64,000 bases of DNA from Woeseiaceae bacterium (GTDB lineage: Bacteria > Pseudomonadota > Gammaproteobacteria > Steroidobacterales > Woeseiaceae). Position 1 is the first letter of the stretch, and every line of letters begins with the position of its first letter. The stretch lies in the NCBI GenBank assembly GCA_028289545.1, contig JANQPG010000029.1, forward strand, positions 32,687 to 96,686, in the 5' to 3' direction. The position numbers were made by a program, and so were the translations under genes. The notes beneath the pieces are model-generated. The model had not been told where the DNA came from, ran no database searches, and saw only the letters and a list, made by a program, of their open reading frames with translations. Positions 53,097-61,915 of the stretch are shown piece by piece.

Positions 53097-54596
53097 CTAG
53101 CCTAAATACCACAAAGCGGCCAGGCCCGTAATGCTCATCGTCACGGTATACGGTAATGCCATGATAACCATGCGTCCGTACGACAGACGAATGAGCGGCG
53201 CCAGCGCCGAGGTCAGCAGGAACAGGAAAGCCGCCTGTCCGTTGGGCGTGGCAACCGAGGGAATGTTCGTGCCCGTGTTGATGGCAACCGCGAGCGCGTC
53301 GAACTGCTCGCGGGTCAGCGCGCCAGCCCTGAACATGTCGTCGACTTCACCAATGTAGACAGTGGCGACGAACACGTTGTCGGAAATCATCGACAACACG
53401 CCGTTGGCGACATAAAACAGCGCCTCCTGGGTCTTGCCCTCGTAGGTCATTACCCAGTCGATCACGGGAATGAACAGCCGTTGGTCGGCAATGACTGCAA
53501 CAATGGCAAAAAACACAACGAGCAGCGACGTGAACGGCAGCGCTTCTTCGAACGCATGCCCGAGACGATGCTCCTCCGTCACGCCGTTCAGTGCGGTTGC
53601 CAACACAATCACCATGAGCCCGACGATCCCGGGCTCGGCTGCATGGCTCGCCAGGGCGATGACGAGCAGCAGCGCCACAACCGCCTGAGTCAAGATCACG
53701 ACACGATCGCTCTGCGAGCGTTTTGCGGTCGCCTCGGCGTCGTAGCTCTGCAGCACTTCGCGCACCTTGTCCGACAGCTTCGCCCCGTAGCCGAATATGC
53801 CGGTAATTTCCAGCGCCACGCAGGTGATCAGCCCCACAACCAGCACCGGCATCGATATGTGCGCCATGACGAGGAAAAACTCGATGAATTCCCAATCCAT
53901 GACTTCGGCAATCAGCAGGTTCTGCGGCTCGCCCACGAGCGTCGTAACGCCACCGAGCGCGGTACCGACAGCACCGTGCATCATCAGGCTGCGGAGGAAT
54001 GCGCGAAACCCCTCGAGATCCTCGCGGTGCAGTTCGATGACTTCATCGTCGGCCGTGGCGTCGTGATCGGCATGAAACTGCTTGCCCGAAGCAACCTTGT
54101 GGTAGACGCCGTAAAACCCGACGGCGACCGTAATGATGACGGCCGTGACGGTCAGCGCGTCCAGGAACGCTGACAGCACGGCGGCCGTGAACGAGAAAAT
54201 GAGTGACAGAAGCACCTTGGAGCGCACGCCCAGAAGAATCTTCGTGAACGTAAACAGCAGCATCTCGCGCAGGAAATAGATGCCGGCCACCATGAACATC
54301 AGCAGCATGATGACCGGGAAGTTGTGCTCGGCCTCCACGAACACGTGCTCGGGCGTGGTCAGACCGAGAAGAATCCCCTGAATCGCCAGCAGGCCACCAG
54401 GCTGCAGCGGATAGCACTTGAGCGCCATCGCCAGCGTGAAAATGAACTCGACAACCAGGGCCCAGCCGGCAATGAACGGGTCGATCATTACGAGAACGGG
54501 GTTGACGAGCAGAAAAGCAATAATGGTCCACTTGTACCAAGTAGGCGAATTGCCGAGAAAATTCGCCCGCATGGACGCTGCCATCGTTGTGGCCAT
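53097..54596 (-). CDS. nhaB: Na+/H+ antiporter NhaB
   Basis: A 499-residue inner-membrane antiporter with about 12 membrane segments and the NhaB signatures [72 protein letters not shown] and [14 protein letters not shown]. It exports sodium in exchange for protons, consistent with a marine or halotolerant host. A good Shine-Dalgarno (CAGGAG) precedes the ATG. It marks the boundary between housekeeping genes and the capsule locus. Confidence 0.95.
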   Translation of the reverse strand: MATTMAASMRANFLGNSPTWYKWTIIAFLLVNPVLVMIDPFIAGWALVVEFIFTLAMALKCYPLQPGGLLAIQGILLGLTTPEHVFVEAEHNFPVIMLLMFMVAGIYFLREMLLFTFTKILLGVRSKVLLSLIFSFTAAVLSAFLDALTVTAVIITVAVGFYGVYHKVASGKQFHADHDATADDEVIELHREDLEGFRAFLRSLMMHGAVGTALGGVTTLVGEPQNLLIAEVMDWEFIEFFLVMAHISMPVLVVGLITCVALEITGIFGYGAKLSDKVREVLQSYDAEATAKRSQSDRVVILTQAVVALLLVIALASHAAEPGIVGLMVIVLATALNGVTEEHRLGHAFEEALPFTSLLVVFFAIVAVIADQRLFIPVIDWVMTYEGKTQEALFYVANGVLSMISDNVFVATVYIGEVDDMFRAGALTREQFDALAVAINTGTNIPSVATPNGQAAFLFLLTSALAPLIRLSYGRMVIMALPYTVTMSITGLAALWYLG

Positions 54597-54620
54597 TGGA
54601 ACTCCTGCCAGATTACGTGG

Positions 54621-54650
54621 TGAAACTATTCGTGATGAAACTATTCTTGA
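54621..54650. repeat. 15-bp tandem repeat upstream of nhaB
   Basis: TGAAACTATTCGTGA (54621-54635) is followed by TGAAACTATTCTTGA (54636-54650), one mismatch, and then a weakly related third unit. It lies in the leader of nhaB, so it could influence expression by copy number. Nothing else is recognised in the 166-base gap. Confidence 0.7.
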
Positions 54651-54762
54651 TGAGACGAGTTATCGTTGTTTTTTTGATGATGATAGTTGAATGAGTATTA
54701 CAGAATTCTAGACGGTTGGGCCCACGAATTGCAGTGACGGGATACGCGTCGCGGGCACGCAC

Positions 54763-55485
54763 TCAAGACGGCCGATCCTCGTCCCAGACGCAATCCCCGG
54801 CGTTGCGCAGCCGCGCCAGCAGCGACTCGTGCTGCCGGGTCTCGTCGTCGCTGGCTCTGATGACCCTGAGATTTAATCCCGTCGAGTCGCTGACCCGATC
54901 GATCCGCACGGCATCCGTCTGTTCCTCTTCTTCGGCGGCGTCGAGCAGCAATGCGGCCTGCCCGCCGGTCATCGCGAGATACACGCGCGCCAGTAAATCG
55001 GCGTCGATCAGTGCGCCGTGAACGTCGCGCTTCGACGCGTCGACCTCGTAGCGTTTGCAGAGGGCGTCGAGGCTGTTGCGCTGCCCCGGGTGCATCTCGC
55101 GCGCCAGAAGCAACGTGTCGAGCACTTCGGCATGATCGCTGATTTGCGGCTTCGGGTGCCGCATGAGCCTGAGTTCATGCTCCAGGAAGCCGATATCGAA
55201 CTCCGCGTTGTGGATGACCAATTCAGCGCCGGCGATAAATTCGATGAGTTCATCGACAATCTCGGGAAACCTCGGCTCGGTTTCAAGCGAAGCGCGGCTA
55301 ATGCCGTGTACTCGCTCCGCACCCTCGTCGATGTCGCGATCCGGATTGAGAAAACGATGGTATTCGCGCCCCGTCAGGCGACGGTTAACGAGTTCGACAC
55401 AACCGATCTCGATCACGCGATGGCCTTGCGCGGTCGACAGGCCCGTGGTTTCGGTATCAAGAGCGATCTGGCGCATGCGGCTCAT
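54763..55485 (-). CDS. dnaQ: DNA polymerase III epsilon subunit (3'-5' proofreading exonuclease)
   Basis: About 240 residues from the ATG at 55485. The DEDDh exonuclease motifs are present: LDTETTGLS (I), HNAEFDIGFLEHE (II) and DVHGALIDADLLARVY (III, with the His). The length matches DnaQ. It follows rnhA, to which it is divergent in E. coli but parallel here, both being on the minus strand. Confidence 0.94.
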   Translation of the reverse strand: MSRMRQIALDTETTGLSTAQGHRVIEIGCVELVNRRLTGREYHRFLNPDRDIDEGAERVHGISRASLETEPRFPEIVDELIEFIAGAELVIHNAEFDIGFLEHELRLMRHPKPQISDHAEVLDTLLLAREMHPGQRNSLDALCKRYEVDASKRDVHGALIDADLLARVYLAMTGGQAALLLDAAEEEEQTDAVRIDRVSDSTGLNLRVIRASDDETRQHESLLARLRNAGDCVWDEDRPS

Positions 55486-55568
55486 TAAAGCACTGCTGGT
55501 CGCTGAACCCAAGACCCCGGCAACCGGATATGTGCAGAAGTGCGCTCACAGCGATCATCGAGACAGCC

Positions 55569-56012
55569 TCAGCCCGTTTCCAGTTCGTCGATACCGCGGT
55601 TGGCCAGTTCATCAGCCTTCTCGTTGCCCGGGTCGCCGGCGTGGCCTTTGACCCAGACCCAGCGAATCGTGTGACGGGCCGCTTGTGTATCCAGCGCCTG
55701 CCACAAATCCTGATTCTTGACGGGCTTCTTTGCAGCCGTTTTCCAGCCGCGGCGCTTCCAGTTCGGCAGCCAGCTCGAAATCCCGTCCATGACGTAGCGG
55801 GAGTCGGTATGCAGTACAACTTCGGAGGGCCGAGTGAGCGCCTCGAGTGCGCGGATGGCGGCAGTCAGCTCCATGCGGTTGTTGGTGGTCGACTCGGCCC
55901 CGCCGTAGAGCGTCTTCTCATGCTGCCCGGCTTTCAGCAGCACGCCCCAGCCGCCGGGCCCGGGGTTGCCGCGGCAGGCGCCGTCCGTGTAAATCTCAAC
56001 GGTTTTGGTCAA
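55569..56012 (-). CDS. rnhA: Ribonuclease HI
   Basis: About 147 residues if translation begins at the TTG at 56012, giving [18 protein letters not shown] with Asp10 at the conserved position. An upstream start at 56066 would add 18 unrelated residues. The catalytic acidic residues are in [21 protein letters not shown] (Glu), LHTDSRYV and NEKADELAN. It degrades RNA in RNA-DNA hybrids. It overlaps the methyltransferase gene's end by 17 bases. Confidence 0.94.
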   Translation of the reverse strand: MTKTVEIYTDGACRGNPGPGGWGVLLKAGQHEKTLYGGAESTTNNRMELTAAIRALEALTRPSEVVLHTDSRYVMDGISSWLPNWKRRGWKTAAKKPVKNQDLWQALDTQAARHTIRWVWVKGHAGDPGNEKADELANRGIDELETG

Positions 56013-56790
56013 AACGAATCCGCGAGATATTGGAGACCCGGGTTGTCGGCTCCGCAAGCCCTGCAACCAGCTTCGGTCGTTTGCTCCAGGACGGCCTCAC
56101 GGGCGTGAGCGTGCAAACCCGTTTCTGCGCCGCGAGCATGTAGCAGGCCGACAACTCCGGCCAGAAACGTTTGCCGAAACGCTCCCAGCGCGGCGAACTG
56201 GTGCCGCGGTTGCCGGGCACGGGCCAACGGAAGAAGTAGCCGGTCATGCCGTGAATGCGCATATCCAGCAGTTTCAGCCAGTCTCGCACACGGCGATCCG
56301 AAACGAGATGCTCCGCGCCGGGCGGCAGCGCGGCTCCCGGTATCAGGCGCCGCAAGCCCCACAGACCGCCGGGCCGAAAGCCCAGGATAATGACGTGTCC
56401 ATGCGCATGCAGCACGCGATCCACCTCGCGAAGTACGGCATGCGGTCGATCCGAAAACTCCAGCGTATGCGGCAACAGCACACAATCGACGGACTCGCTC
56501 GCAACGGGCAGGCGCCACGGCTGGCCAATCGCCGTCGGCACCGCTCGATGCGGGCCGTCGGCAATCAGGAGCTGACGCTGGGTTCGCGCCGAGCGCAGAA
56601 ACGTCTCCGGCGCGCCCCAGGCGCCAACCTGCAGGCTTTGCTCGCCGAATATCCCCTCGAAGGCGTCTTCGACCAGGCGCGCTTCCCGCGCGAGCAGGGC
56701 CTGTCCGAAAGGCTCGGCAAGCCACGCGTCAGCGGCGGCCGGAAAGCCGAAAACGTCCTGCACAGCGGCTTTCACGGGTACGCTTTCCAT
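55996..56790 (-). CDS. SAM-dependent methyltransferase, YafS-like
   Basis: A 264-residue class I methyltransferase of the type 11 group, with a degenerate first SAM motif and the later core [27 protein letters not shown] followed by [18 protein letters not shown]. Position between mltD and rnhA matches E. coli yafS, whose function is unknown. E. coli has gloB between mltD and yafS; it is missing here. The C-terminus is unusually basic. Confidence 0.88.
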   Translation of the reverse strand: MESVPVKAAVQDVFGFPAAADAWLAEPFGQALLAREARLVEDAFEGIFGEQSLQVGAWGAPETFLRSARTQRQLLIADGPHRAVPTAIGQPWRLPVASESVDCVLLPHTLEFSDRPHAVLREVDRVLHAHGHVIILGFRPGGLWGLRRLIPGAALPPGAEHLVSDRRVRDWLKLLDMRIHGMTGYFFRWPVPGNRGTSSPRWERFGKRFWPELSACYMLAAQKRVCTLTPVRPSWSKRPKLVAGLAEPTTRVSNISRIRFDQNR

Positions 56791-56894
56791 ACAACTCCCA
56801 AATAGTCACGGGTTGTGATCGAGCCGGTTTCGGCCGGGTCCTGTCGTGTGATGCACACACTTGCACACACAGCGATCCCGGGTAGGATAACGCG

Positions 56895-58523
56895 ATGCTT
56901 TCATCACGCTCGCGATTATCGCAAAAAACCCGTCTGGCGCTAACGACCTGCGTCGCCTTTCTTGGTATCGGCAGCCACGCGGCCGTCGGCAACACGCTGG
57001 GCCACGGCCTGACGCCGTCGGCTGACGAACTGGAGTCGCTCGAACTGCTGTCGCCCGTCGCCACGACCGGGCCAGTAATACTCCTGCCGCCGGAACAGGA
57101 CACCGAAGGCCTGCTGGGGCTCATACGCGAGCGCTTTGCCCTCGAGTACGACGATAACCGGCGGACAGCCGCCGAGCGCAACTGGTATGCGCGGCACCCG
57201 GACTACCTTCAGCGCGTGTTCAACCGCGCACAGCGCTACATGCCGCACATTGTTGCCGAACTCGAACGACGGGAGTTGCCGATGGAGCTTGCCTTGCTCC
57301 CGATCGTCGAGTCGGCCTACGACCCGTTTGCCTATTCTCACGGTCGCGCAGCGGGCCTTTGGCAGATGATTCCGGGCACGGCGCGTCGTTTTGGCATCCG
57401 ACAAAACTGGTGGTACGACGGTCGCCGTGACGTCGTCGATTCGACACGTGCCGCGCTCGACTACCTGGAATACCTCTACAAACTTCAGGACGAAGACTGG
57501 CTAAACGCGATTGCCTCCTACAACTCCGGCGAGGGCAACGTCCTGAAGGCTCGCAAGCGCAACCGCAGAGCGGGTAAGCCGGAAGACTTCTGGAACCTGA
57601 AGCTGCCGCGCGAAACCAGTATGTACGTGCCCAAGCTGCTGGCGCTCGTCGATCTTGTCCGTAACCCGGAAGCGTACGGTCTCGAACTGCCGGTGATCGC
57701 CAACGAAACCCAGTTTGTGGTTGCCGACGTCGGTTCTCAGCTGGATCTTGCGCTTGCCGCCGAACTTGCCGGAGTGGACGTCGATACGGTCTATGCTTTC
57801 AATCCGGGCTACAACCGCTGGTCGACCGACCCGGACGGTCCTCATCGCCTTGTCCTGCCAGTGGTGGCGGCAGACCGCTTCTCATCGGCGCTGGCCGGTG
57901 TGCCCCTCGCGGAGCGGGTTCGCTGGAGCCGCCACAAGGTCCGCTCTGGCCAGACGATTTCCGAGATCGCCGAGCTTTACCACACGAGCATTGCGGCGAT
58001 CCGTGAGGCGAACAACCTGCGCGGCAACACGATCCGCGCGGGCCACCACCTGCTGATCCCCGTCGCCACAAAGCCGCTGTCCGCCTACAGTCAAAGTGCC
58101 GAGGCACGACTTGAGCGCAAACAAAACCGGCAGCGCGCCGGGGAGCGAGTCGAGCACGTCGTCGCCCGCGGCGAAAGCTTCTGGACCATAAGCCGGCGCT
58201 ATGGCGTCGGCACGCGACAGCTCGCGGCCTGGAACGGCATGGCGCCCGGTGACACGCTGTCTACAGGCAAGAAGCTCGTCGTCTGGAGCCGAGCCGGCAG
58301 CGTCGAAAGCCGACCGCGCACCGCGCCTACATCGGCCTACGGCAGCACAACCCGCAAGGTCAACTACACGGTACGCCGCGGCGACTCCCTGTACCTGATT
58401 GCGCAGCGTTTTCGTGTCTCCATCAAGCAGATCGCCCGCTGGAACGGTATCGACGTCAAACGGATTTTGAGGCCCGGTCAGCGGCTGACGATGTACGTCG
58501 ACGTCACGGCGCAGTCCAGCTAA
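56895..58523 (+). CDS. mltD: Membrane-bound lytic murein transglycosylase D with three LysM domains
   Basis: A 542-residue periplasmic muramidase-like enzyme. The signal peptide is within the first 33 residues without a lipobox, unlike E. coli MltD. The SLT domain (about 118-240) has the catalytic Glu139 in LLPIVESAYDPFAYS, then GLWQMIPGTARRFG and IASYNSGEGNV. Three LysM modules follow (about 350-395, 418-462 and 490-535), starting HKVRSGQTISEIAE, EHVVARGESFWTIS and NYTVRRGDSLYLIA; these bind peptidoglycan. It is divergent from the yafS-like gene across 104 bases. Confidence 0.95.
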   Translation: MLSSRSRLSQKTRLALTTCVAFLGIGSHAAVGNTLGHGLTPSADELESLELLSPVATTGPVILLPPEQDTEGLLGLIRERFALEYDDNRRTAAERNWYARHPDYLQRVFNRAQRYMPHIVAELERRELPMELALLPIVESAYDPFAYSHGRAAGLWQMIPGTARRFGIRQNWWYDGRRDVVDSTRAALDYLEYLYKLQDEDWLNAIASYNSGEGNVLKARKRNRRAGKPEDFWNLKLPRETSMYVPKLLALVDLVRNPEAYGLELPVIANETQFVVADVGSQLDLALAAELAGVDVDTVYAFNPGYNRWSTDPDGPHRLVLPVVAADRFSSALAGVPLAERVRWSRHKVRSGQTISEIAELYHTSIAAIREANNLRGNTIRAGHHLLIPVATKPLSAYSQSAEARLERKQNRQRAGERVEHVVARGESFWTISRRYGVGTRQLAAWNGMAPGDTLSTGKKLVVWSRAGSVESRPRTAPTSAYGSTTRKVNYTVRRGDSLYLIAQRFRVSIKQIARWNGIDVKRILRPGQRLTMYVDVTAQSS

Positions 58524-58644
58524 CCACCACCGCAAGCCCGCTTGTCCCCGCCCGCATTCATGTAGAATGCCGGCAGCGGAGCTGTGAGCGCCGACTCGCA
58601 ACAGCCGCGCAAACTGAAGTCGCAACAACAACAAAGGAACACCC

Positions 58645-59433
58645 ATGGGTTTTATGGCCGGCAAGAAAGCACTGATCGTGGGCGTTGCAAGCGACCGCTC
58701 CATTGCCACGGGCATTGCGGAGGCATTTGCCCGCGAAGGTGCCGAACTCGCGTTTACCTATCAGAACGAGAAACTCAAAAAGCGCGTGGACAAACTCGCC
58801 GCGCGGCTTGATTCCAAGCTCACCTACGAGCTCGACGTCGCAAGCGACGACAACATACGCGAAGTCTTCGACGCTATCGGCAAGGACTGGGACGGCATCG
58901 ACGTGCTGGTGCACTCCGTCGGTTTTGCGCCGAGGGATCAGCTCGACGGCACTTTCGTGGAGGCCGTCACCCGGGAAGGTTTTACGATCGCCCACGACAT
59001 ATCGTCCTACAGTCTCGCGGCACTCGCGAAAGCGGCGCTGCCGCTCATGGAGGGCCGTCAGTCGTCGATACTCGCGCTGTCGTATCTGGGCGCCGTCAAA
59101 GCCGTACCGCACTACAACGTCATGGGCCTCGCCAAGGCCAGTCTCGAAGCCTGCATTCGCTTCCTGGCCGCTGATCTCGGACCGCGCGGTGTGCGGGTCA
59201 ACGGTATCTCGGCCGGCGCCATCAAGACCCTGGCCGCGTCGGGCATTGGCGGGCTTCGAAAGATGCTCACACACATGGAGAAGGTCTCGCCGATTCGCCG
59301 CAATGTCACGATCGACGACGTCGGCAATGCGGCGGCTTTCCTCTGCTCCGATCTTGCTGCCGGCATTACGGGTGAAATCACCTACGTCGACGGCGGTTAC
59401 AACATTGTCGGAATGCATCTCGACGACGACTGA
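58645..59433 (+). CDS. fabI: Enoyl-[acyl-carrier-protein] reductase (NADH)
   Basis: A 262-residue FabI for the last step of fatty-acid elongation. It starts [20 protein letters not shown], with the FabI active-site Tyr147, Tyr157 and Lys164 in [20 protein letters not shown], one residue offset from E. coli. AAAGGA precedes the ATG at a good distance. The gene is single on the plus strand between mltD and a convergent glycosyltransferase gene. Confidence 0.97.
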   Translation: MGFMAGKKALIVGVASDRSIATGIAEAFAREGAELAFTYQNEKLKKRVDKLAARLDSKLTYELDVASDDNIREVFDAIGKDWDGIDVLVHSVGFAPRDQLDGTFVEAVTREGFTIAHDISSYSLAALAKAALPLMEGRQSSILALSYLGAVKAVPHYNVMGLAKASLEACIRFLAADLGPRGVRVNGISAGAIKTLAASGIGGLRKMLTHMEKVSPIRRNVTIDDVGNAAAFLCSDLAAGITGEITYVDGGYNIVGMHLDDD

Positions 59434-59450
59434 GCGCCGCGTCGCGGCGT
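59434..59450. terminator. Possible shared terminator hairpin between fabI and GT4
   Basis: CGCCGCGTCGCGGCG forms a strong GC hairpin right after the fabI stop, followed by TTTA, which is also the end of the convergent glycosyltransferase. The T-run is too short for a confident call. Confidence 0.3.
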
Positions 59451-60506
59451 TTACAGCAGCGCCCGGTACTCCTTGAGATAGGTCTCGGCCATTGCGGCGG
59501 CATTGCACTGTTTTGCCTTGGCGACGTTTGCGAGGCGCATGCGGTTTCGTGTCACCGGGCTCGACAGGATGGCGTCGAGCGAATCCACGAGCGCGTCGCT
59601 GTCGTCCGGATCGATCAGAATCCCGTTGACGCCGTCCGTCACGATTTCGGGAATTCCGCCGGCGCGGGATGCCACTATCGGCAGACCAAAGTGCATGGCG
59701 TCGAGTAACGAGGAACCCATCGCCTCGTACTTGGACGGGAATACAAAGGCCGAAAAACTCGCCAGATAGTCGCCGACGTTACCCACAAAACCGGCGAACG
59801 TCAGATTCGTAAGGCCGGTTGCCTCCTCCTTCAGCATGGCCTCGTCCTTACCGTCACCGCACAGTATGAAATGCCAATCGGGGTACTCTGTTACCGCTCG
59901 CCGGGCAGCCGCAATGATGGTGCACTGTCCCTTGTGCGAGTCGTCGAGAGCGCCAACGTGTCCTATCAACCGCTTCCCGGGGTACTCAGCCTGCAGCGCA
60001 GCGACAGTGGCAGCGGATGCCTCGAGAGAGGCATGGGCATCCGGCACCACGAGTACGTCGAGATCCGGGTGCCGCTCACCTACGTTTCGCGCAACGGCGT
60101 GCGACACACCGGTGAACCGCCCCGCCCGCCGGTAAGCCAGGGTGCGCAGTATCGACCGCCGCTGCGGGTTGGTGACCCGGCGGGTCAGCACATAGGGTGT
60201 GCGGTACAGATAGCTGGCAAGAGCCGCCGCATAGAACCCCCGGCCCTCGTGTGCGTGCACGAGAGACGCGCCCTTTACGGCCAGCGTCACACCGAGCAAC
60301 CGGCCCCGGGTCGCGATAACCTCAACCCCCGGTATGCTCCGGCATTGCCATTCGAACACTTGGTTACTGTCCCGAACGATTACGCGCTGCTTGACGCCGC
60401 GCTCGGCGAGATCGCGAATCAGAAGTTCAGCCTGCCGCTCTCCCCCGCGATACTCACGCGCAACGTTGATGTGGCACAGCAGCCGGCCGTTGAGCGGATC
60501 ACTCAC
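59451..60506 (-). CDS. Glycosyltransferase family 4 (GT-B)
   Basis: A 351-residue retaining GT-B enzyme of the RfaG/WaaG-like GT4 group. The N-terminal domain starts LLCHINVAREYRGGERQAE; the C-terminal domain has FILCGDGKDEAMLKEEA, FVFPSKYEAMGSSLLDAMHFGLPIVA (E-x7-E motif) and GGIPEIV. LVHAHEGRGFYAAALA holds the donor/acceptor cleft. It is isolated from the capsule locus and may act in LPS core or in another glycan. The substrate is unknown. Confidence 0.9.
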   Translation of the reverse strand: MSDPLNGRLLCHINVAREYRGGERQAELLIRDLAERGVKQRVIVRDSNQVFEWQCRSIPGVEVIATRGRLLGVTLAVKGASLVHAHEGRGFYAAALASYLYRTPYVLTRRVTNPQRRSILRTLAYRRAGRFTGVSHAVARNVGERHPDLDVLVVPDAHASLEASAATVAALQAEYPGKRLIGHVGALDDSHKGQCTIIAAARRAVTEYPDWHFILCGDGKDEAMLKEEATGLTNLTFAGFVGNVGDYLASFSAFVFPSKYEAMGSSLLDAMHFGLPIVASRAGGIPEIVTDGVNGILIDPDDSDALVDSLDAILSSPVTRNRMRLANVAKAKQCNAAAMAETYLKEYRALL

Positions 60507-60530
60507 GACGGGCCTCGACCGCGCGACTCG

Positions 60531-61829
60531 TCAGCGGCCGTCTTCAATGGCGACGTTCGTCTTTTCACCCGTCAGGCGCGCGACGATCGTGGCGGCGCAA
60601 CAATCCCCCCAGATGTTGATGCTGGTCCTGCACATGTCGAGCAGCCTGTCGAACAGCATGAGTGCGCCAATAGCCTCGATCGGCAAACCGATTGCAGTGA
60701 GGATAATGGCAATGGCCACAAGCGAGGCGGACGGCACACCGGCCACGCCAATCGAGGTCAGGAGCGCCACGAGAACAATCGTGAACTGGACGCCGATCGT
60801 CAGATCGAGGCCGTAAGCCTGGGCAAGAAACAAGGCAGCGGCGCACTCGTACAGCGCCGTGCCGTTCATATTGACGGTTGCGCCGAGCGGCAGCACAAAA
60901 CTCGAGACTTTGTTGGATACGCCCACGTTGTTTTCGACCGTGTCGATCGTCACGGGCAGCGTAGCCGACGACGACGCGGTCGAAAACGCCGTCAGCATCG
61001 CCGGTGAGACGCCGCCGAGCACCTTGAAAGGTTTGACCCGGCCGACGGCCCGCAGCAACAGCGGCAGAAACAGGAAGGCATGAATCGCCAGCGCCGCCAC
61101 GACACACATGGCGAAATAGAATAGAGGTTCGGCGGCGTCCAGCCCGGCTGTCGCCACGGTTTCCGCAACCAGCCCGAAAACGCCAATCGGCGCAAACATC
61201 ATGATGAACTCGGTCATCTTCATCATGACGTGGAACACGCCGTTCCAGAAGTTGAACAGCGGTTCGGCGTACTCGTGCGCGAGATGCGTCATGAAATAGC
61301 CGAACAGCAACGCAAAAAATATGATGCCCAGCATCTGGCCGCTGGCCGCGGCGTTGACGATGTTCTCGGGCACCATCCGCAGGAAAACTTCTGCAACGTC
61401 TCCTGCGCCTCGTCCTTCCACGCGGTCGCGAATGCCCTCGACCGAGCCGTCCAGCGCCAGGAGATCCTTGGCGGGCTCACCGTCGATGATGCCCGGCTGC
61501 ACCGTGTTGACCACAAACAGGCCAATCATGATCGCGACGACGCTCGTCAGCACATAGAACAGGAGCGTCTTGCCGCCGAGCGCGCCCAGGTTGCCGCCGC
61601 TACCGATGTTGGCCACGCCGACGATAATCGAGGACAGGATCAGCGGCACGATGATCATTTTGAGCGCGTTCAGGAACATCGTGCCGATGTAGTCGAACAT
61701 CGACAGGTAGCTCACGCCGAACAAACCTGGCGTCGAGCCATCGCTCGAAAGCACGTTGATCGAGTAGCCGACCAGAACCGCAAGCACAATTGCGATGAGA
61801 ATCTGCCAATGCAGCGCGAGCTTACGCAT
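60531..61829 (-). CDS. Dicarboxylate/amino acid:cation symporter (SLC1/DAACS family)
   Basis: A 432-residue transporter with about eight membrane helices and two re-entrant loops. Family motifs are MFLNALKMIIVPLILSSIIV, AFSTASSSATLPVTIDTVE (Ser-rich re-entrant loop) and VLPLGATVNMNGTALYE, followed by GVAGVPSASLVAI. It imports glutamate, aspartate or C4-dicarboxylates with sodium or protons. The exact substrate cannot be told. A stretch of 15-bp tandem repeats lies beyond its start, after ppiD. Confidence 0.93.
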   Translation of the reverse strand: MRKLALHWQILIAIVLAVLVGYSINVLSSDGSTPGLFGVSYLSMFDYIGTMFLNALKMIIVPLILSSIIVGVANIGSGGNLGALGGKTLLFYVLTSVVAIMIGLFVVNTVQPGIIDGEPAKDLLALDGSVEGIRDRVEGRGAGDVAEVFLRMVPENIVNAAASGQMLGIIFFALLFGYFMTHLAHEYAEPLFNFWNGVFHVMMKMTEFIMMFAPIGVFGLVAETVATAGLDAAEPLFYFAMCVVAALAIHAFLFLPLLLRAVGRVKPFKVLGGVSPAMLTAFSTASSSATLPVTIDTVENNVGVSNKVSSFVLPLGATVNMNGTALYECAAALFLAQAYGLDLTIGVQFTIVLVALLTSIGVAGVPSASLVAIAIILTAIGLPIEAIGALMLFDRLLDMCRTSINIWGDCCAATIVARLTGEKTNVAIEDGR

Positions 61830-61870
61830 CCCTACCCCCCGACGCGGCTGACTTTATGCAGCCGCCTGCT

Positions 61871-61915
61871 GTTGTTGCCCGGATTGTTGTTGCCCGGATG
61901 GTCGACGCCCGGACC
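61871..61915. repeat. 15-bp tandem repeat directly after ppiD
   Basis: GTTGTTGCCCGGATT (61871-61885) and GTTGTTGCCCGGATG (61886-61900) differ at one base; a third, more diverged unit GTCGACGCCCGGACC fills 61901-61915 up to the ppiD stop codon. It is the third 15-bp intergenic tandem repeat in this window, with a sequence unrelated to the others. Confidence 0.7.
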
